Shown piece by piece: positions 16,902-25,013 of a stretch of 64,000 nt of DNA. This DNA comes from Opitutaceae bacterium (lineage in GTDB: Bacteria > Verrucomicrobiota > Verrucomicrobiia > Opitutales > Opitutaceae). The position numbers and the translations under genes are program-made. Below the pieces are notes generated by a model. It ran no database searches and had not been told where the DNA came from. It saw only the letters and a program-made list of their open reading frames with translations. Within the stretch, counting starts at the first letter, position 1. Each line of letters opens with the position of its first letter. Where the stretch lies: positions 124,001 through 188,000 of the forward strand of contig JAEUHC010000011.1 in assembly GCA_016794785.1 (NCBI GenBank), given 5' to 3'.

Positions 16902-17631
16902 TGAAAATGGTCCCCTTGCGTTTCACTTCAACCGTGCTGCCAGGGCCCATCTCGCTGGCATGCGGCTTAGATTCGGCGTGGCGATAAGTCACCGCGAAGA
17001 CGATGTTCGGGCCATGCGGGCCCGGGAACACGAGCGCGACCACCTGCTCGAACGTCACACGCGGACCCGGAACCAGATGCGGACGGGAGTTTACGATGAT
17101 TTCGTAGGTGACGATCGGCTTCGGGCCGGTGATGAAGCGTTCGATGCCGGGAGCGGTGAGGTCGACCAGATCGCCAGGCTCGATGAGCCGGTCGGTACCG
17201 CCGCGAACCTCCAGGAAGATCGACTGGTCCGGCGCAGTTTTCGCGAGCGCTTGCAGCGCCGCGCCGCTGATGACCGGCTTGCCCCAGGCGAGCTGGCGGT
17301 CGTCGAGGGTGAACTTGAAGTCGCGATCAGTGCGAAACGCGATGAACTGTTCCGCTCCGTGGGAGCGAAGGTCGAATGGCTCGTCGAGGCGCACGTCTTC
17401 GAAGTCGCCGGTTGGGAGGATCGTGAAGAGGCTGTAGCCATCGCGGGGGTCGGCACCCCCGGCCGCCAGAATCTGGCGGCCGAGGGGGATGGGGTCGCTC
17501 ACGAGAATGGAGCGAAAGTTGGTGTCGCCGTTGGCGAACCGGATTTGATAGGCGCTCGCAGCGTGGAGGGGACGACCCTCGCGCACCGCGGCACCCACAT
17601 CGTCGAACTCAATAGGATTATTGGAGGCCAT
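16876..17631 (-). CDS. Multi-ubiquitin-domain protein
   Basis: A 251-residue protein built from about three ubiquitin-like repeats (roughly 25-100, 103-166 and 172-245), each ending near a G-x-(E/Q)-x-F-I/RFI pattern. This is the pattern of the bacterial multiubiquitin family. It has no terminal Gly-Gly as written; the C-terminus is Lys/Asp/Ser-rich, so either the linkage chemistry differs or processing is needed. It is immediately upstream of and overlaps the E1 gene, and is probably the substrate or modifier of that pathway. Confidence 0.85.
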   Translation of the reverse strand: MASNNPIEFDDVGAAVREGRPLHAASAYQIRFANGDTNFRSILVSDPIPLGRQILAAGGADPRDGYSLFTILPTGDFEDVRLDEPFDLRSHGAEQFIAFRTDRDFKFTLDDRQLAWGKPVISGAALQALAKTAPDQSIFLEVRGGTDRLIEPGDLVDLTAPGIERFITGPKPIVTYEIIVNSRPHLVPGPRVTFEQVVALVFPGPHGPNIVFAVTYRHAESKPHASEMGPGSTVEVKRKGTIFNVTKTDKS

Positions 17632-17704
17632 TTTGTTTTAGTTTCCTCGGGAGGATTCCCTTGGTACTTACTCAATCGCCTCCCGAGCGCCCAATCCGGT
17701 AACG

Positions 17705-20700
17705 CTAATCGAACTTTCTGCTCAGTTTCCCACCGGGCAATGGACCGCAGATGAAGTAGGCGGGACATTGTGGGCAGGTTTGATCGCTTGGATTTGGCGG
17801 GAAACGACCTTTCCGCATGTGGCCTAAAAATTCGGAGAGTTTCTTCTCACGGCCCGTTAGTTCGGTTTTCGACAATGGGACCTCTTCGACGAGGCAATCG
17901 GCCAGATAGACCAGTTCGACGACGGCGCCTGGAAACGTCTGTTGTGCTGCCAGTACGAATGCGGCTCCACCAACCGTCTTCTCCCCTTTAGCCGGCCGAT
18001 GACCCGTTTCGACTTTTCGCACTGTGCGTCGTCCGTCGGGCCGCATTAGGACATCGTCAGGGTGCACAAGAATCTCTTCGTCGCCAAATTTTAGGCTCAG
18101 CGCTGTGACGGCCTCAATGGTGTGGCCGTCGCGGGTGGAGGTGAAGTACCGCACCATGTTCAAAGCGAATTCGCGGTACAGTCGTTCGTATCCGTGGCCC
18201 GCGAGGCCGTGGGTGGCGAAGGCTTCCCCGATCTGTTGCTCCAAATCCGATGTTTCTGCTTTTCCCCCAAGCGCCTTTACCGACTTAAAAACAGTTCGGA
18301 CAGCTTCGTGCATTTTCATGAACGGGGTCGCTGTGCGACGTCCCCCGACCGACAGGACATGGGTGAAAAAGAAGCGTCGGGGGCAGCGCTCAAACAGGGA
18401 AACCTGCTGGCCCGTGAAGCGTAGAGCTCCGTCGATTTCCAGCGGCACTTCCGCCATCTCCGGTGAGGGTGGTAGAAGTCGACCGGGGGTTACAGGAGTC
18501 TTGATCAAACTAGCTCCCAGTCGCCCGAGGAACGGTGATGGTTGGCGGGTCGCATTGGCCGACGTTTTCAGAGCGGCGTAGGAGATCAATCGGTCTTTCG
18601 CACGTGAACATGCAACGTAGAACAGACATTCTCGTTCCTCGGAATGAGCGCGTTTGACATCGTCCGTGGCTCTACCGCTTCCACCTTCGATCAGACCGTC
18701 GGGTGGTGGGCATGCTAGGGTCCGCATGTACCCGGGCATCGACTCGCGGTTCATGCCGGCTAGGTGCACGGCTTCAAATTCGAGGCCCTTGGCGGCATGA
18801 ATCGTCATGAGCCTCACTGCATCCAGACCTTGGGCCGCGGCAGGTAGTTGCCGAAGGTCGCGGTCGTCGCGTAGACGAAGCAAACGTCGCACGCGGTCCA
18901 ACAATCGCTGGATGGGAAGGCCTTTTCCGCCGGGCTGCGCACGGACAAAGTTCAGCACCTGCCAGATTGCAATTGCCCGAGCGCGATCACCAACCGTAGC
19001 CGACGTGGCAAGCTTCGCTACAATCCTCGTTCGGTCGAGCAGCACAGTTGTCAACACATGCCAGGGCGAAGACTCTGGTCCAAACCCGTCGAGCGCCGCG
19101 GCCAATTTGTGCACGACCGCCTGGCCCGCCGGTGTGAGCTGTTGCATGGCTCTGTCATCATGTCGCCATTTACCCGGGGTGGCTTCAGCCGCCTTTAAGA
19201 ATGCGATTAGTGCAGCGACATCGGTAAGAGGCATGCAAAATTCTGGCATGCACGCCGCGCGGACGAGGCCCATCGCACGACCGTCGACTAGGAGCGAGAG
19301 CAGTGAGAAAAGCTCTTTGGTTTCGGGTCGGTCAAACAGGTTGCCGAGGAAAAGCACAGGAACCCCCAGCCTTTCGAGTTCGTGGCCGATGTCGGAAAGA
19401 GTGTCGTTCCCGGAACACAACACCGCTTGGTGACGGTAGGCATGGCCATTGCCACGAAGTTCTTCGATGGCCTCGGCGATTGCGGCAGACTGAGAGCTTG
19501 CATGCTCCGTCGTCCGTAACTCGGGCGGGTACCCGCCTTGGCCTCGAGCCGCGGTGAACCCGGAAGTATCTCCTCCGACTGGCATTTGCTGGGCGAAGCT
19601 GGTGAAGGCGGCGGTAATCTCTGCCGAAGAGCGATAGTTCATCACCAGTTTTCCGCGGATTCCACCGGGGAAATCCGCCGAGCCAAATCGCTCTAGATTG
19701 AAGGACGACGCACCTCGGAAACGGTAGATCGACTGGCGGACGTCGCCCACCACCCAGAGATTTTTTCCATCTGGGCGAAGCGCCGATAGCAGTCTTACGC
19801 TGCTGCGATTCACGTCTTGGTACTCGTCGACCAAGACATGATCGTAACTCTGCTGGAAATGTTCGCGTATGATTGGCTCGCGTTCAAGCAGACGGACCGG
19901 GAGCGAGACGAGATCACCAAAATCGACGCATTTCCGTGAACGTTTCAGGATTTCGTATACGGCGTACACGCGGGCAACCTCGATCGCTTTTTCGGCCGCG
20001 ATATTCTCTTCCTCGCTGGAAGCGTGCGCTTTCATGGATTCAGCGAGCGCCAAATAGGCGGCTTCGTCTGCCACGTCGTCTTTTGCTCGCGAGATCGCAG
20101 AAAGAATGTCGGCGATCTCGTTCGTGGGATCGTAGAGATTGCGGTAGTGCAGTAGCCCAAGTCGTGGAAACTCATGCTCGAGCAACTCGACTGCTTCGGT
20201 CCGGTCTAGCAGGCGAGGGTCGGCATCGAATCCTAGCTCCTTTCGAAACCTCCGCACTATATCCAGCCCGAAGGCGTGGAAGGTTCCGATCCACATCGCA
20301 CGTGCTGCTTCCGGGTGCTTGCGTGCGATTCGTTCCGCCATTTCTCCGGCGGCTTTGTTGGAGAACGTGAGAAGGAGTACGCGACGAGGGTCGACACCGT
20401 CAGTCAAGAGACCCTCAACCCGTCCCACCAATGTTTGGGTTTTTCCGGTTCCGGGACCCGCTTCAAGCAGATAGGCGGCCCCTCTGTGTTCTGCAGCCAA
20501 TCGTTGCTCCGCATTCAGACCACGCTCGCTATGCACGCTCACTGCGGGAGCGATTTGAGGCGGCAGCAGCAAGGCATCGAAGAGTTGTTGGGCAACAACG
20601 TCGGTAGGCGCTCCGAAAAGTTCAGCAATAGCCGTGAGGCCTAGTCCCTTGTCTAAGTGCAGAGAGCGGACGACTGTTCGTGGAAGGAGAAACTCCCGAG

Positions 20701-21112
20701 CAAACAGATCCATCTGAATCTCGCGGCGCTGCCGGCGTCCATAGTCGACTACTCGATCAGCCCCAATCGGGGAGAGTTCGGCGGGGCGGGCCAAGTCGAT
20801 GGCGATAGGTGGCGCGTTTGCATCCCTAGGATCATCACCGCACTCGGAGTGGCCAATTTCGTGCATGACGAGAAAGGCTTTTTCAAACGGCGTGCCGATA
20901 TCCTCGTGCAGAATCAAACGGTCCTGTGCAATGATGGTTGCCCGCCCGCCATCAAGCATCGCGGCCCCAGTCTTAACAGGCTCCACGTCCAGTGTGTGAC
21001 GGGCTGCCTCGGCGCACGCAAAAGCGTATGGCTGATGGGGGTCGTGGCCGGCCGCTACTCCTTCGGAATGAAGCCGAGCTGCAGTTTGGCGGACCAGCTC
21101 GACGGCGTCCAT
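17705..21112 (-). CDS. ImmA/IrrE metallopeptidase - UvrD/AddA-type helicase - degenerate nuclease fusion
   Basis: A 1135-residue fusion. Residues about 60-180 carry the zinc peptidase motif HEIGH (84-88) and the downstream DLFAREFLLP segment seen in ImmA/IrrE. Then comes a superfamily 1 helicase: Walker A GPGTGKT (about 219-225), DEYQD (Walker B), and MTIHAAKGLEFEAVHLAG. The C-terminal part has FERCPRRFFF and CPQCPAYFIC, the split Cys pattern of AddB/Cas4-like nucleases. The expected D-x-K of the nuclease reads RKVETGH, so it may be inactive. An AAGGA ribosome site 6 bases upstream favours the ATG at 21112. Confidence 0.88.
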   Translation of the reverse strand: MDAVELVRQTAARLHSEGVAAGHDPHQPYAFACAEAARHTLDVEPVKTGAAMLDGGRATIIAQDRLILHEDIGTPFEKAFLVMHEIGHSECGDDPRDANAPPIAIDLARPAELSPIGADRVVDYGRRQRREIQMDLFAREFLLPRTVVRSLHLDKGLGLTAIAELFGAPTDVVAQQLFDALLLPPQIAPAVSVHSERGLNAEQRLAAEHRGAAYLLEAGPGTGKTQTLVGRVEGLLTDGVDPRRVLLLTFSNKAAGEMAERIARKHPEAARAMWIGTFHAFGLDIVRRFRKELGFDADPRLLDRTEAVELLEHEFPRLGLLHYRNLYDPTNEIADILSAISRAKDDVADEAAYLALAESMKAHASSEEENIAAEKAIEVARVYAVYEILKRSRKCVDFGDLVSLPVRLLEREPIIREHFQQSYDHVLVDEYQDVNRSSVRLLSALRPDGKNLWVVGDVRQSIYRFRGASSFNLERFGSADFPGGIRGKLVMNYRSSAEITAAFTSFAQQMPVGGDTSGFTAARGQGGYPPELRTTEHASSQSAAIAEAIEELRGNGHAYRHQAVLCSGNDTLSDIGHELERLGVPVLFLGNLFDRPETKELFSLLSLLVDGRAMGLVRAACMPEFCMPLTDVAALIAFLKAAEATPGKWRHDDRAMQQLTPAGQAVVHKLAAALDGFGPESSPWHVLTTVLLDRTRIVAKLATSATVGDRARAIAIWQVLNFVRAQPGGKGLPIQRLLDRVRRLLRLRDDRDLRQLPAAAQGLDAVRLMTIHAAKGLEFEAVHLAGMNRESMPGYMRTLACPPPDGLIEGGSGRATDDVKRAHSEERECLFYVACSRAKDRLISYAALKTSANATRQPSPFLGRLGASLIKTPVTPGRLLPPSPEMAEVPLEIDGALRFTGQQVSLFERCPRRFFFTHVLSVGGRRTATPFMKMHEAVRTVFKSVKALGGKAETSDLEQQIGEAFATHGLAGHGYERLYREFALNMVRYFTSTRDGHTIEAVTALSLKFGDEEILVHPDDVLMRPDGRRTVRKVETGHRPAKGEKTVGGAAFVLAAQQTFPGAVVELVYLADCLVEEVPLSKTELTGREKKLSEFLGHMRKGRFPPNPSDQTCPQCPAYFICGPLPGGKLSRKFD

Positions 21113-21114
21113 GC

Positions 21115-21693
21115 TCAATCCTTTTTAGCCAGCAAAGCCGCCCGTTTATCGGGCGGCACACATGCATCAATCAGCAGTTGCTCAAAAGACACCTGCTGCG
21201 GCGTTATTGGTTTTTCGTCAGCTTTATAACTTCGGCTGGGAACGAGATTCGGCGCTCGGGCAAGCGATGATCGCAGTGCTTCGTAAGGCGTTCCAAGAGC
21301 TTCCGCTAGGTGTTCTAGAAAGAGTCTTGGAATTGACTCCACTATCACGCGCCCCTCTCGAAAGGCGGAGAGAATCTGACGGGGGATGCCAAGCGAGCTG
21401 GCGATAGATCTCATCTTGGCTGGTTCCAATGTGAGAAGTGAGTTGGTGGCGTTCGAATCGGCGATGGCGTTGAGTTGAACCCACGCATTTTGAACCAAGG
21501 TGCGATCTTCCGCATCCAATGGCGCCGTGCTCACATCCATGGGGCGTTCAAGCTCGCGTGAGACTTCGACCAAGTCGGGCGCATATTGTGGATAGGCGCG
21601 GATGTAGCGCTCCAGAGTAGCATTGTCGTTTTCAAGTTCGAGGGCGTATGCCTCCAACACATCCTGGAGGGACGGGACGGGTTCCGGGTTCAT
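21115..21693 (-). CDS. Regulator-like protein coupled to the cargo sigma factor
   Basis: A 192-residue, mostly helical acidic protein. The N-terminal segment (YIRAYPQYAPDLVEVSREL) resembles the short helical repeat of proteins encoded beside ECF sigma factors, and a helix-turn-helix-like stretch (MRSIASSLGIPRQILSAFREG) is visible around 94-114. The start overlaps the sigma stop (ATGA) and has a GGAGAG site 8 bases upstream. Could be an anti-sigma or co-regulator of the ubiquitin-like operon; not proven. Confidence 0.6.
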   Translation of the reverse strand: MNPEPVPSLQDVLEAYALELENDNATLERYIRAYPQYAPDLVEVSRELERPMDVSTAPLDAEDRTLVQNAWVQLNAIADSNATNSLLTLEPAKMRSIASSLGIPRQILSAFREGRVIVESIPRLFLEHLAEALGTPYEALRSSLARAPNLVPSRSYKADEKPITPQQVSFEQLLIDACVPPDKRAALLAKKD

Positions 21694-22490
21694 TTTGTTT
21701 TCTCTCCACTAAGGATAGATATGACGGTGGTGATGGCTAGATCGAGGTGGGTGCGGATGGTCTTGTCCGATTTCCCCAACGCCTTGGCGATACAGAGCGT
21801 AGAGGGGTCTTCCGAGTACCGCGGAAGGCCGCGGAGGGCGAGATGCAGAATTTGACGCTGGAGGGCTGGCAGTTGGTCCATGGCGGCATCGATGTCGATA
21901 CGTCGAGCCAATCGCTCAATCTCGCGCAGGCCGTTGGTCTGGACAGAGCCGCCTTGATCCTGGAGGTCCTTGGAGACCTCGCCGGTCGAATCATCCATAT
22001 CCAAGACGGGGTACCGCTCGTGGCGGCGCAAGGCCCCCCGCGTCGCGTCAACGCGACGAAGCTTGATGATTTTGTCGAAGCAGGTCTCCAAGGCGTCAAG
22101 GCGCTCGTCGTATTTGGCGCGATCGGCCATGAGCATTGTTACGAACTGATTGAACACCTCATCCGCGATATTGCTGCGCGACAACGAAATGGCGGCGCCA
22201 TCGGAGGCGGTGCGTCTAGGCAGCCGCTGCCGGACTCGCTCCGCCAAGATGCCAAAAATCGATTCTTGGACCTGATTGCTTGAGCCGAAGCGTGTGCGGA
22301 CCAGGTAAACCAGACATTCACTTGGAACGTACCCGATGAGATCTTTTGAGGGAATCTCACAACGTGCAACCACCGCGTCATCAGGTAGAAAAAGCAATTC
22401 CAACAAAACGCCTTCGACCTCTTTGGTCCGTGTATAGAGCGCCCCGAATGGTGTTTTCTTTCGCAAAGGCCTGACTGCTGGAGCGGTCAT
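21690..22490 (-). CDS. Sigma-70-like transcription factor of the cargo operon
   Basis: A 266-residue protein. The first 150 residues contain a region 2-like helical part, and residues about 205-262 (AMDQLPALQRQILHLALRG...IAKALGKSDKTIRTHLDLA) form a typical sigma region 4 / helix-turn-helix. It is the first gene of the operon running through the regulator, ImmA-UvrD, multi-ubiquitin, E1 and DUF6527 genes, so it may control their own induction. Region 2.4 cannot be placed confidently. Confidence 0.7.
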   Translation of the reverse strand: MTAPAVRPLRKKTPFGALYTRTKEVEGVLLELLFLPDDAVVARCEIPSKDLIGYVPSECLVYLVRTRFGSSNQVQESIFGILAERVRQRLPRRTASDGAAISLSRSNIADEVFNQFVTMLMADRAKYDERLDALETCFDKIIKLRRVDATRGALRRHERYPVLDMDDSTGEVSKDLQDQGGSVQTNGLREIERLARRIDIDAAMDQLPALQRQILHLALRGLPRYSEDPSTLCIAKALGKSDKTIRTHLDLAITTVISILSGEKTK

Positions 22491-22742
22491 GTTGGGTTTG
22501 AGGTTGGTTGGAATTCGGAGGCGGGCTCCGGTTTCCTAGTCAATCGTTAGAGCTTGGGGCACTCCGGTAACAAAACCTCAAAATTTCGGAAAAATCACTG
22601 TGGGTGACTCCTCGAAGTGGGTTACCAATCGACGAAATCCGACTACCATCCTGCCGTTTACATGCATGGATTAGTCCGTGATTTCGAGGACGAAACTGCC
22701 AGTGACCCGCTAAAGGTACCGCCGCCGCTGCCGAGAAGGTGA
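22491..22742. other. Divergent intergenic region of the cargo block
   Basis: This 252-base, relatively AT-rich gap lies between the sigma-like gene (minus) and an unknown gene (plus). Neither class A nor class B elements are present. A weak minus-strand TTGTTA...TAACGA pair about 18 bases apart is visible but unconvincing. Presumably it holds the cargo promoters. Confidence 0.35.
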
Positions 22743-23198
22743 ATGCTCTCAAGAAACATCGGCGTCAGAGGGCCCGGGTGCCCAAATCCTGTTCGTGACG
22801 AACGGGACCAAAGCGGATTTCGTAGAGAACGGATGGTGCCAATCCCGCTACAACATTCCGTGCAAGGCACGCTTGAGCGCCCCAACGGCACTCTCACGTA
22901 TCTGGTCAAGGCGTTTGCCCCCAACCGGCCGGCTCCTGAGTTGCCGGACGCGGAATACATCCTGATCGAATGGTTCGAAGCGGCGCCTAAAGGAAGGAAA
23001 CTTCTCGTCAGGCACGCTGGCGACGTTATCGCGGACATCAGGAGCAAATTTGGCGGTGGAAGAAAAATCATCCTCCAGCCGTCGAACTACAAGACTCCCG
23101 CTGAGCAAGTGCGGCTGGAGTTCCACTACCAAAAGTGCGGCTTTGTTTACCTCCCCACCAGTTCGACGAAGTGGTGGATGTATTGGCCGCACGATTAA
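22743..23198 (+). CDS. Unknown protein at the right side of the cargo block (gene 1)
   Basis: A 151-residue protein with no signal peptide or membrane segment. The central part (about 60-150) has alternating beta-type segments and ends in an aromatic-rich tail (KWWMYWPHD). Translation may start at 22743 (MLSRNIG, GAGAAGG upstream) or at the internal ATG at 22833 (MVPIPLQ). It is divergent from the sigma-like gene and followed closely by a second unknown gene. No family recognised; it could be an accessory or immunity part of the cargo. Confidence 0.55.
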   Translation: MLSRNIGVRGPGCPNPVRDERDQSGFRRERMVPIPLQHSVQGTLERPNGTLTYLVKAFAPNRPAPELPDAEYILIEWFEAAPKGRKLLVRHAGDVIADIRSKFGGGRKIILQPSNYKTPAEQVRLEFHYQKCGFVYLPTSSTKWWMYWPHD

Positions 23199-23209
23199 GA
23201 TTTCAATCC

Positions 23210-23701
23210 ATGCCTCAACGTGACCCCAACGACACCGTCCCTGACCCACCGCCCAAGGACGCGCCCATGTACGAACACTGGGTTTACGTCGGAAAAATGA
23301 TCAAGGCCCTCGAAAAGTGCCTTCCTCGGGGAAGCGAGCCCGAAACCTTGAGCTTCCCATACGCCGGCGAAGGGTGGAAGGAACGCGGCGAGCGGTCTGC
23401 CGCAGAAGACGAAGCAGGGCCGGACACGCGGGAAGCGCTAGCCGAATTTCTCCAAAGCGGCACCTGGCCCAAAGCCTCAAGTGAGGCTGCGTTCTTTGCA
23501 CACGAACGCTTGGACTTCGCGGCCAAAATGGTCGCCGCACTCGCAACACAGCCGGAGCCTCGCGAAGGCAAGGAAGACCCGGTGCCAAGTCCGCGCGGCC
23601 CCATCGGCGATGCGATTCGCTGGCTGGCAATTGACGTCTACGATGCGGATCACTTTCCGCGCCATCGCTGGCGCAATGACTCGTCAGGCCGGGAGTATTG
23701 A
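23210..23701 (+). CDS. Unknown protein at the right side of the cargo block (gene 2)
   Basis: A 163-residue acidic soluble protein starting at MPQRDPND, 11 bases after the previous stop. It has a Pro-rich N-terminus, two helical parts (MYEHWVYVGKMIKALEKCL and FFAHERLDFAAKMVAALAT) and a C-terminal DYDADHFPRHRW-like segment. No recognisable domain. With gene 1 it forms a two-gene unit that points away from the ubiquitin-like operon towards the VirB2 gene. Confidence 0.6.
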   Translation: MPQRDPNDTVPDPPPKDAPMYEHWVYVGKMIKALEKCLPRGSEPETLSFPYAGEGWKERGERSAAEDEAGPDTREALAEFLQSGTWPKASSEAAFFAHERLDFAAKMVAALATQPEPREGKEDPVPSPRGPIGDAIRWLAIDVYDADHFPRHRWRNDSSGREY

Positions 23702-23820
23702 TGGTGAACCTCGACGGACGAGAATTGAATCATCATCACACAGTCGCAGACCTGCGCAAATCTACCGTGGAGGCCGTCGGTCCGGGAAGCAGGAGAAACT
23801 GGCCGCCTGCCATCAGCCTC

Positions 23821-23868
23821 CAATCCCCGCCAACTCATGGTTACCGCGACACCCGGCGGCGGGGATTG
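23821..23868. repeat. Perfect 11-bp inverted repeat overlapping the VirB2 promoter
   Basis: CAATCCCCGCC (23821-23831) and GGCGGGGATTG (23858-23868) are perfect reverse complements separated by 26 bases. The right arm enters the TTGC of the class A promoter in front of the VirB2-like gene, so it may be an operator that controls pilin expression, or mark the edge of the cargo insertion. Confidence 0.6.
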
Positions 23869-23875
23869 CTACTAT
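23866..23875 (+). promoter_or_regulatory. Class A leaderless promoter (VirB2-like pilin)
   Basis: TTGCTACTAT with TACTAT 6 bases before the ATG at 23882. The start site should fall on or within a base of the ATG. Confidence 0.7.
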
Positions 23876-23881
23876 GAGAGT

Positions 23882-24268
23882 ATGACCACTTCGAAGTCGG
23901 GAACCGTTCGTATGGCGCTGCACTGGCTTAAATACGCTGCGCTAATTTCTCTCGTGCTGTGGATCGTGGCAGGCCAAGCCCACGCGCAGAGCGCCGACTC
24001 CATCTTCAACGGTCCCCAGAACATGGACCCGGGTTTGCAGAGCGGCATGAACAACATTGCGGGCTACGTTTACGCCATCTTGAAACTGCTCAGCCTGATC
24101 GGACTCGGCGTCGCCTACTATCAAATCACCCACGAGGGTTTGGGTAAGGCCATCCTCGCGACGGTCGCATCCGTTCTGCTCTGGTTTGCGCCCGTGATCG
24201 TCAACGTCACGCGTAGCATCGGATCGAGCGCGGCGCAGCAGTCGCAGGTGACCGGGCGGCCGAATTGA
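23882..24268 (+). CDS. VirB2/TrbC-like conjugative pilin
   Basis: A 128-residue protein with a long signal peptide ending AQAHAQ (about residue 36) and a mature part of about 90 residues with two hydrophobic helices (about 57-77 and 88-108) joined by a short basic loop, the standard VirB2/TrbC pilin topology. The ATG at 23882 is fixed by the -10 element 6 bases upstream; the longer in-frame start at 23837 would begin inside the promoter. It stands alone, separated from the other mating-pair genes by the cargo block. Confidence 0.8.
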   Translation: MTTSKSGTVRMALHWLKYAALISLVLWIVAGQAHAQSADSIFNGPQNMDPGLQSGMNNIAGYVYAILKLLSLIGLGVAYYQITHEGLGKAILATVASVLLWFAPVIVNVTRSIGSSAAQQSQVTGRPN

Positions 24269-24306
24269 AATGGTTCTTCTCGTTGGCGGGGCAAGCAGAG
24301 ATTGGT

Positions 24307-24561
24307 TCAGCCCGGTGTGAGGTCGTCGGGGGATGGCGCGAGAGGCTCGACGGAATTCGCGTCGACGAGCCGAAGCGCGGTGAGATCGGCGAGAGGGTTG
24401 GCTTTTCGGGCTACTCCGGCTTCGAGTTGAGCGGCGACGTTGCGCCACTGCATCGGTTCGTGACGGGGTCCGGCATGGGCTTGGTCGATGGCGGCGCTGA
24501 TTTCGTGATAGTCGGAGCAGACCATCGGGCCGCAGCCGCGGATGTTGGTGAGTTTGGCCAT
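24307..24561 (-). CDS. Small unknown protein downstream of MshEN-like gene
   Basis: An 84-residue protein starting MAKLTNIRGC, 2 bases after the stop of the MshEN-like gene, so it is co-translated with the primase-like operon. It contains two Cys near the N-terminus (GCGPMVCSD) and an amphipathic middle. Its N-terminus recalls short proteins found next to conjugation genes, but I recognise no family. Confidence 0.6.
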   Translation of the reverse strand: MAKLTNIRGCGPMVCSDYHEISAAIDQAHAGPRHEPMQWRNVAAQLEAGVARKANPLADLTALRLVDANSVEPLAPSPDDLTPG

Positions 24562-24563
24562 GA

Positions 24564-25013
24564 CTAGAAAACGGGATGGCGCCACGCGGTGCGCAGGGCG
24601 CGCGCTTCGCGCAGTGTGGCGGCGACTTTAATGCAGCGGCGCGGTGTGAGGATTTGTGTCTCCTCCGCCCAACGGTCGGGGCGCACGAGGGCGATGAGGA
24701 GCGAATCATCCGCCGTGAAACGGTAGGGGAGGTTGTCGCCGAGGGTGTCGCGATTTGTGATCGCGGCCAGCGTGTCCGATTGAAGTGTGACCGGTCCCAC
24801 GCGATGACAGCCGTGCCGCCGAATGAGCCATGTAAGCCAAGTGAGTTCAGGTATGATCTCGGCGCCGGCGAGGAGGAAATCGGTGAGGGCACCGGAATCA
24901 GGCCGGCCCATCGCAGCATCAATTTTATCGATGAGATCCGGCGTTAGGATGCCGGCATCGCGCAGCCCGGCCATAAATTCTCCATCGCGGGCGGCATTCT
25001 GAAAGCGCATCAT
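24564..25013 (-). CDS. Stand-alone MshEN/GspE-N-like domain protein
   Basis: A 149-residue protein. The pattern AGLRDAGILTPDLIDKI...LTDFLLAGAEIIPELTWLTWLI...ILTPRRCIKVAATLREA follows the MshEN/GspE N-terminal fold (helical hairpin plus small alpha/beta part ending in a TxRRIxxV...AT-like strand). Normally this domain is fused to a secretion ATPase and can bind c-di-GMP or the platform protein. Here it is separate, overlapping the primase-like gene (ATGA). The second ATPase at 41859 lacks a clear copy of it, so it may act in trans. Confidence 0.55.
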   Translation of the reverse strand: MMRFQNAARDGEFMAGLRDAGILTPDLIDKIDAAMGRPDSGALTDFLLAGAEIIPELTWLTWLIRRHGCHRVGPVTLQSDTLAAITNRDTLGDNLPYRFTADDSLLIALVRPDRWAEETQILTPRRCIKVAATLREARALRTAWRHPVF

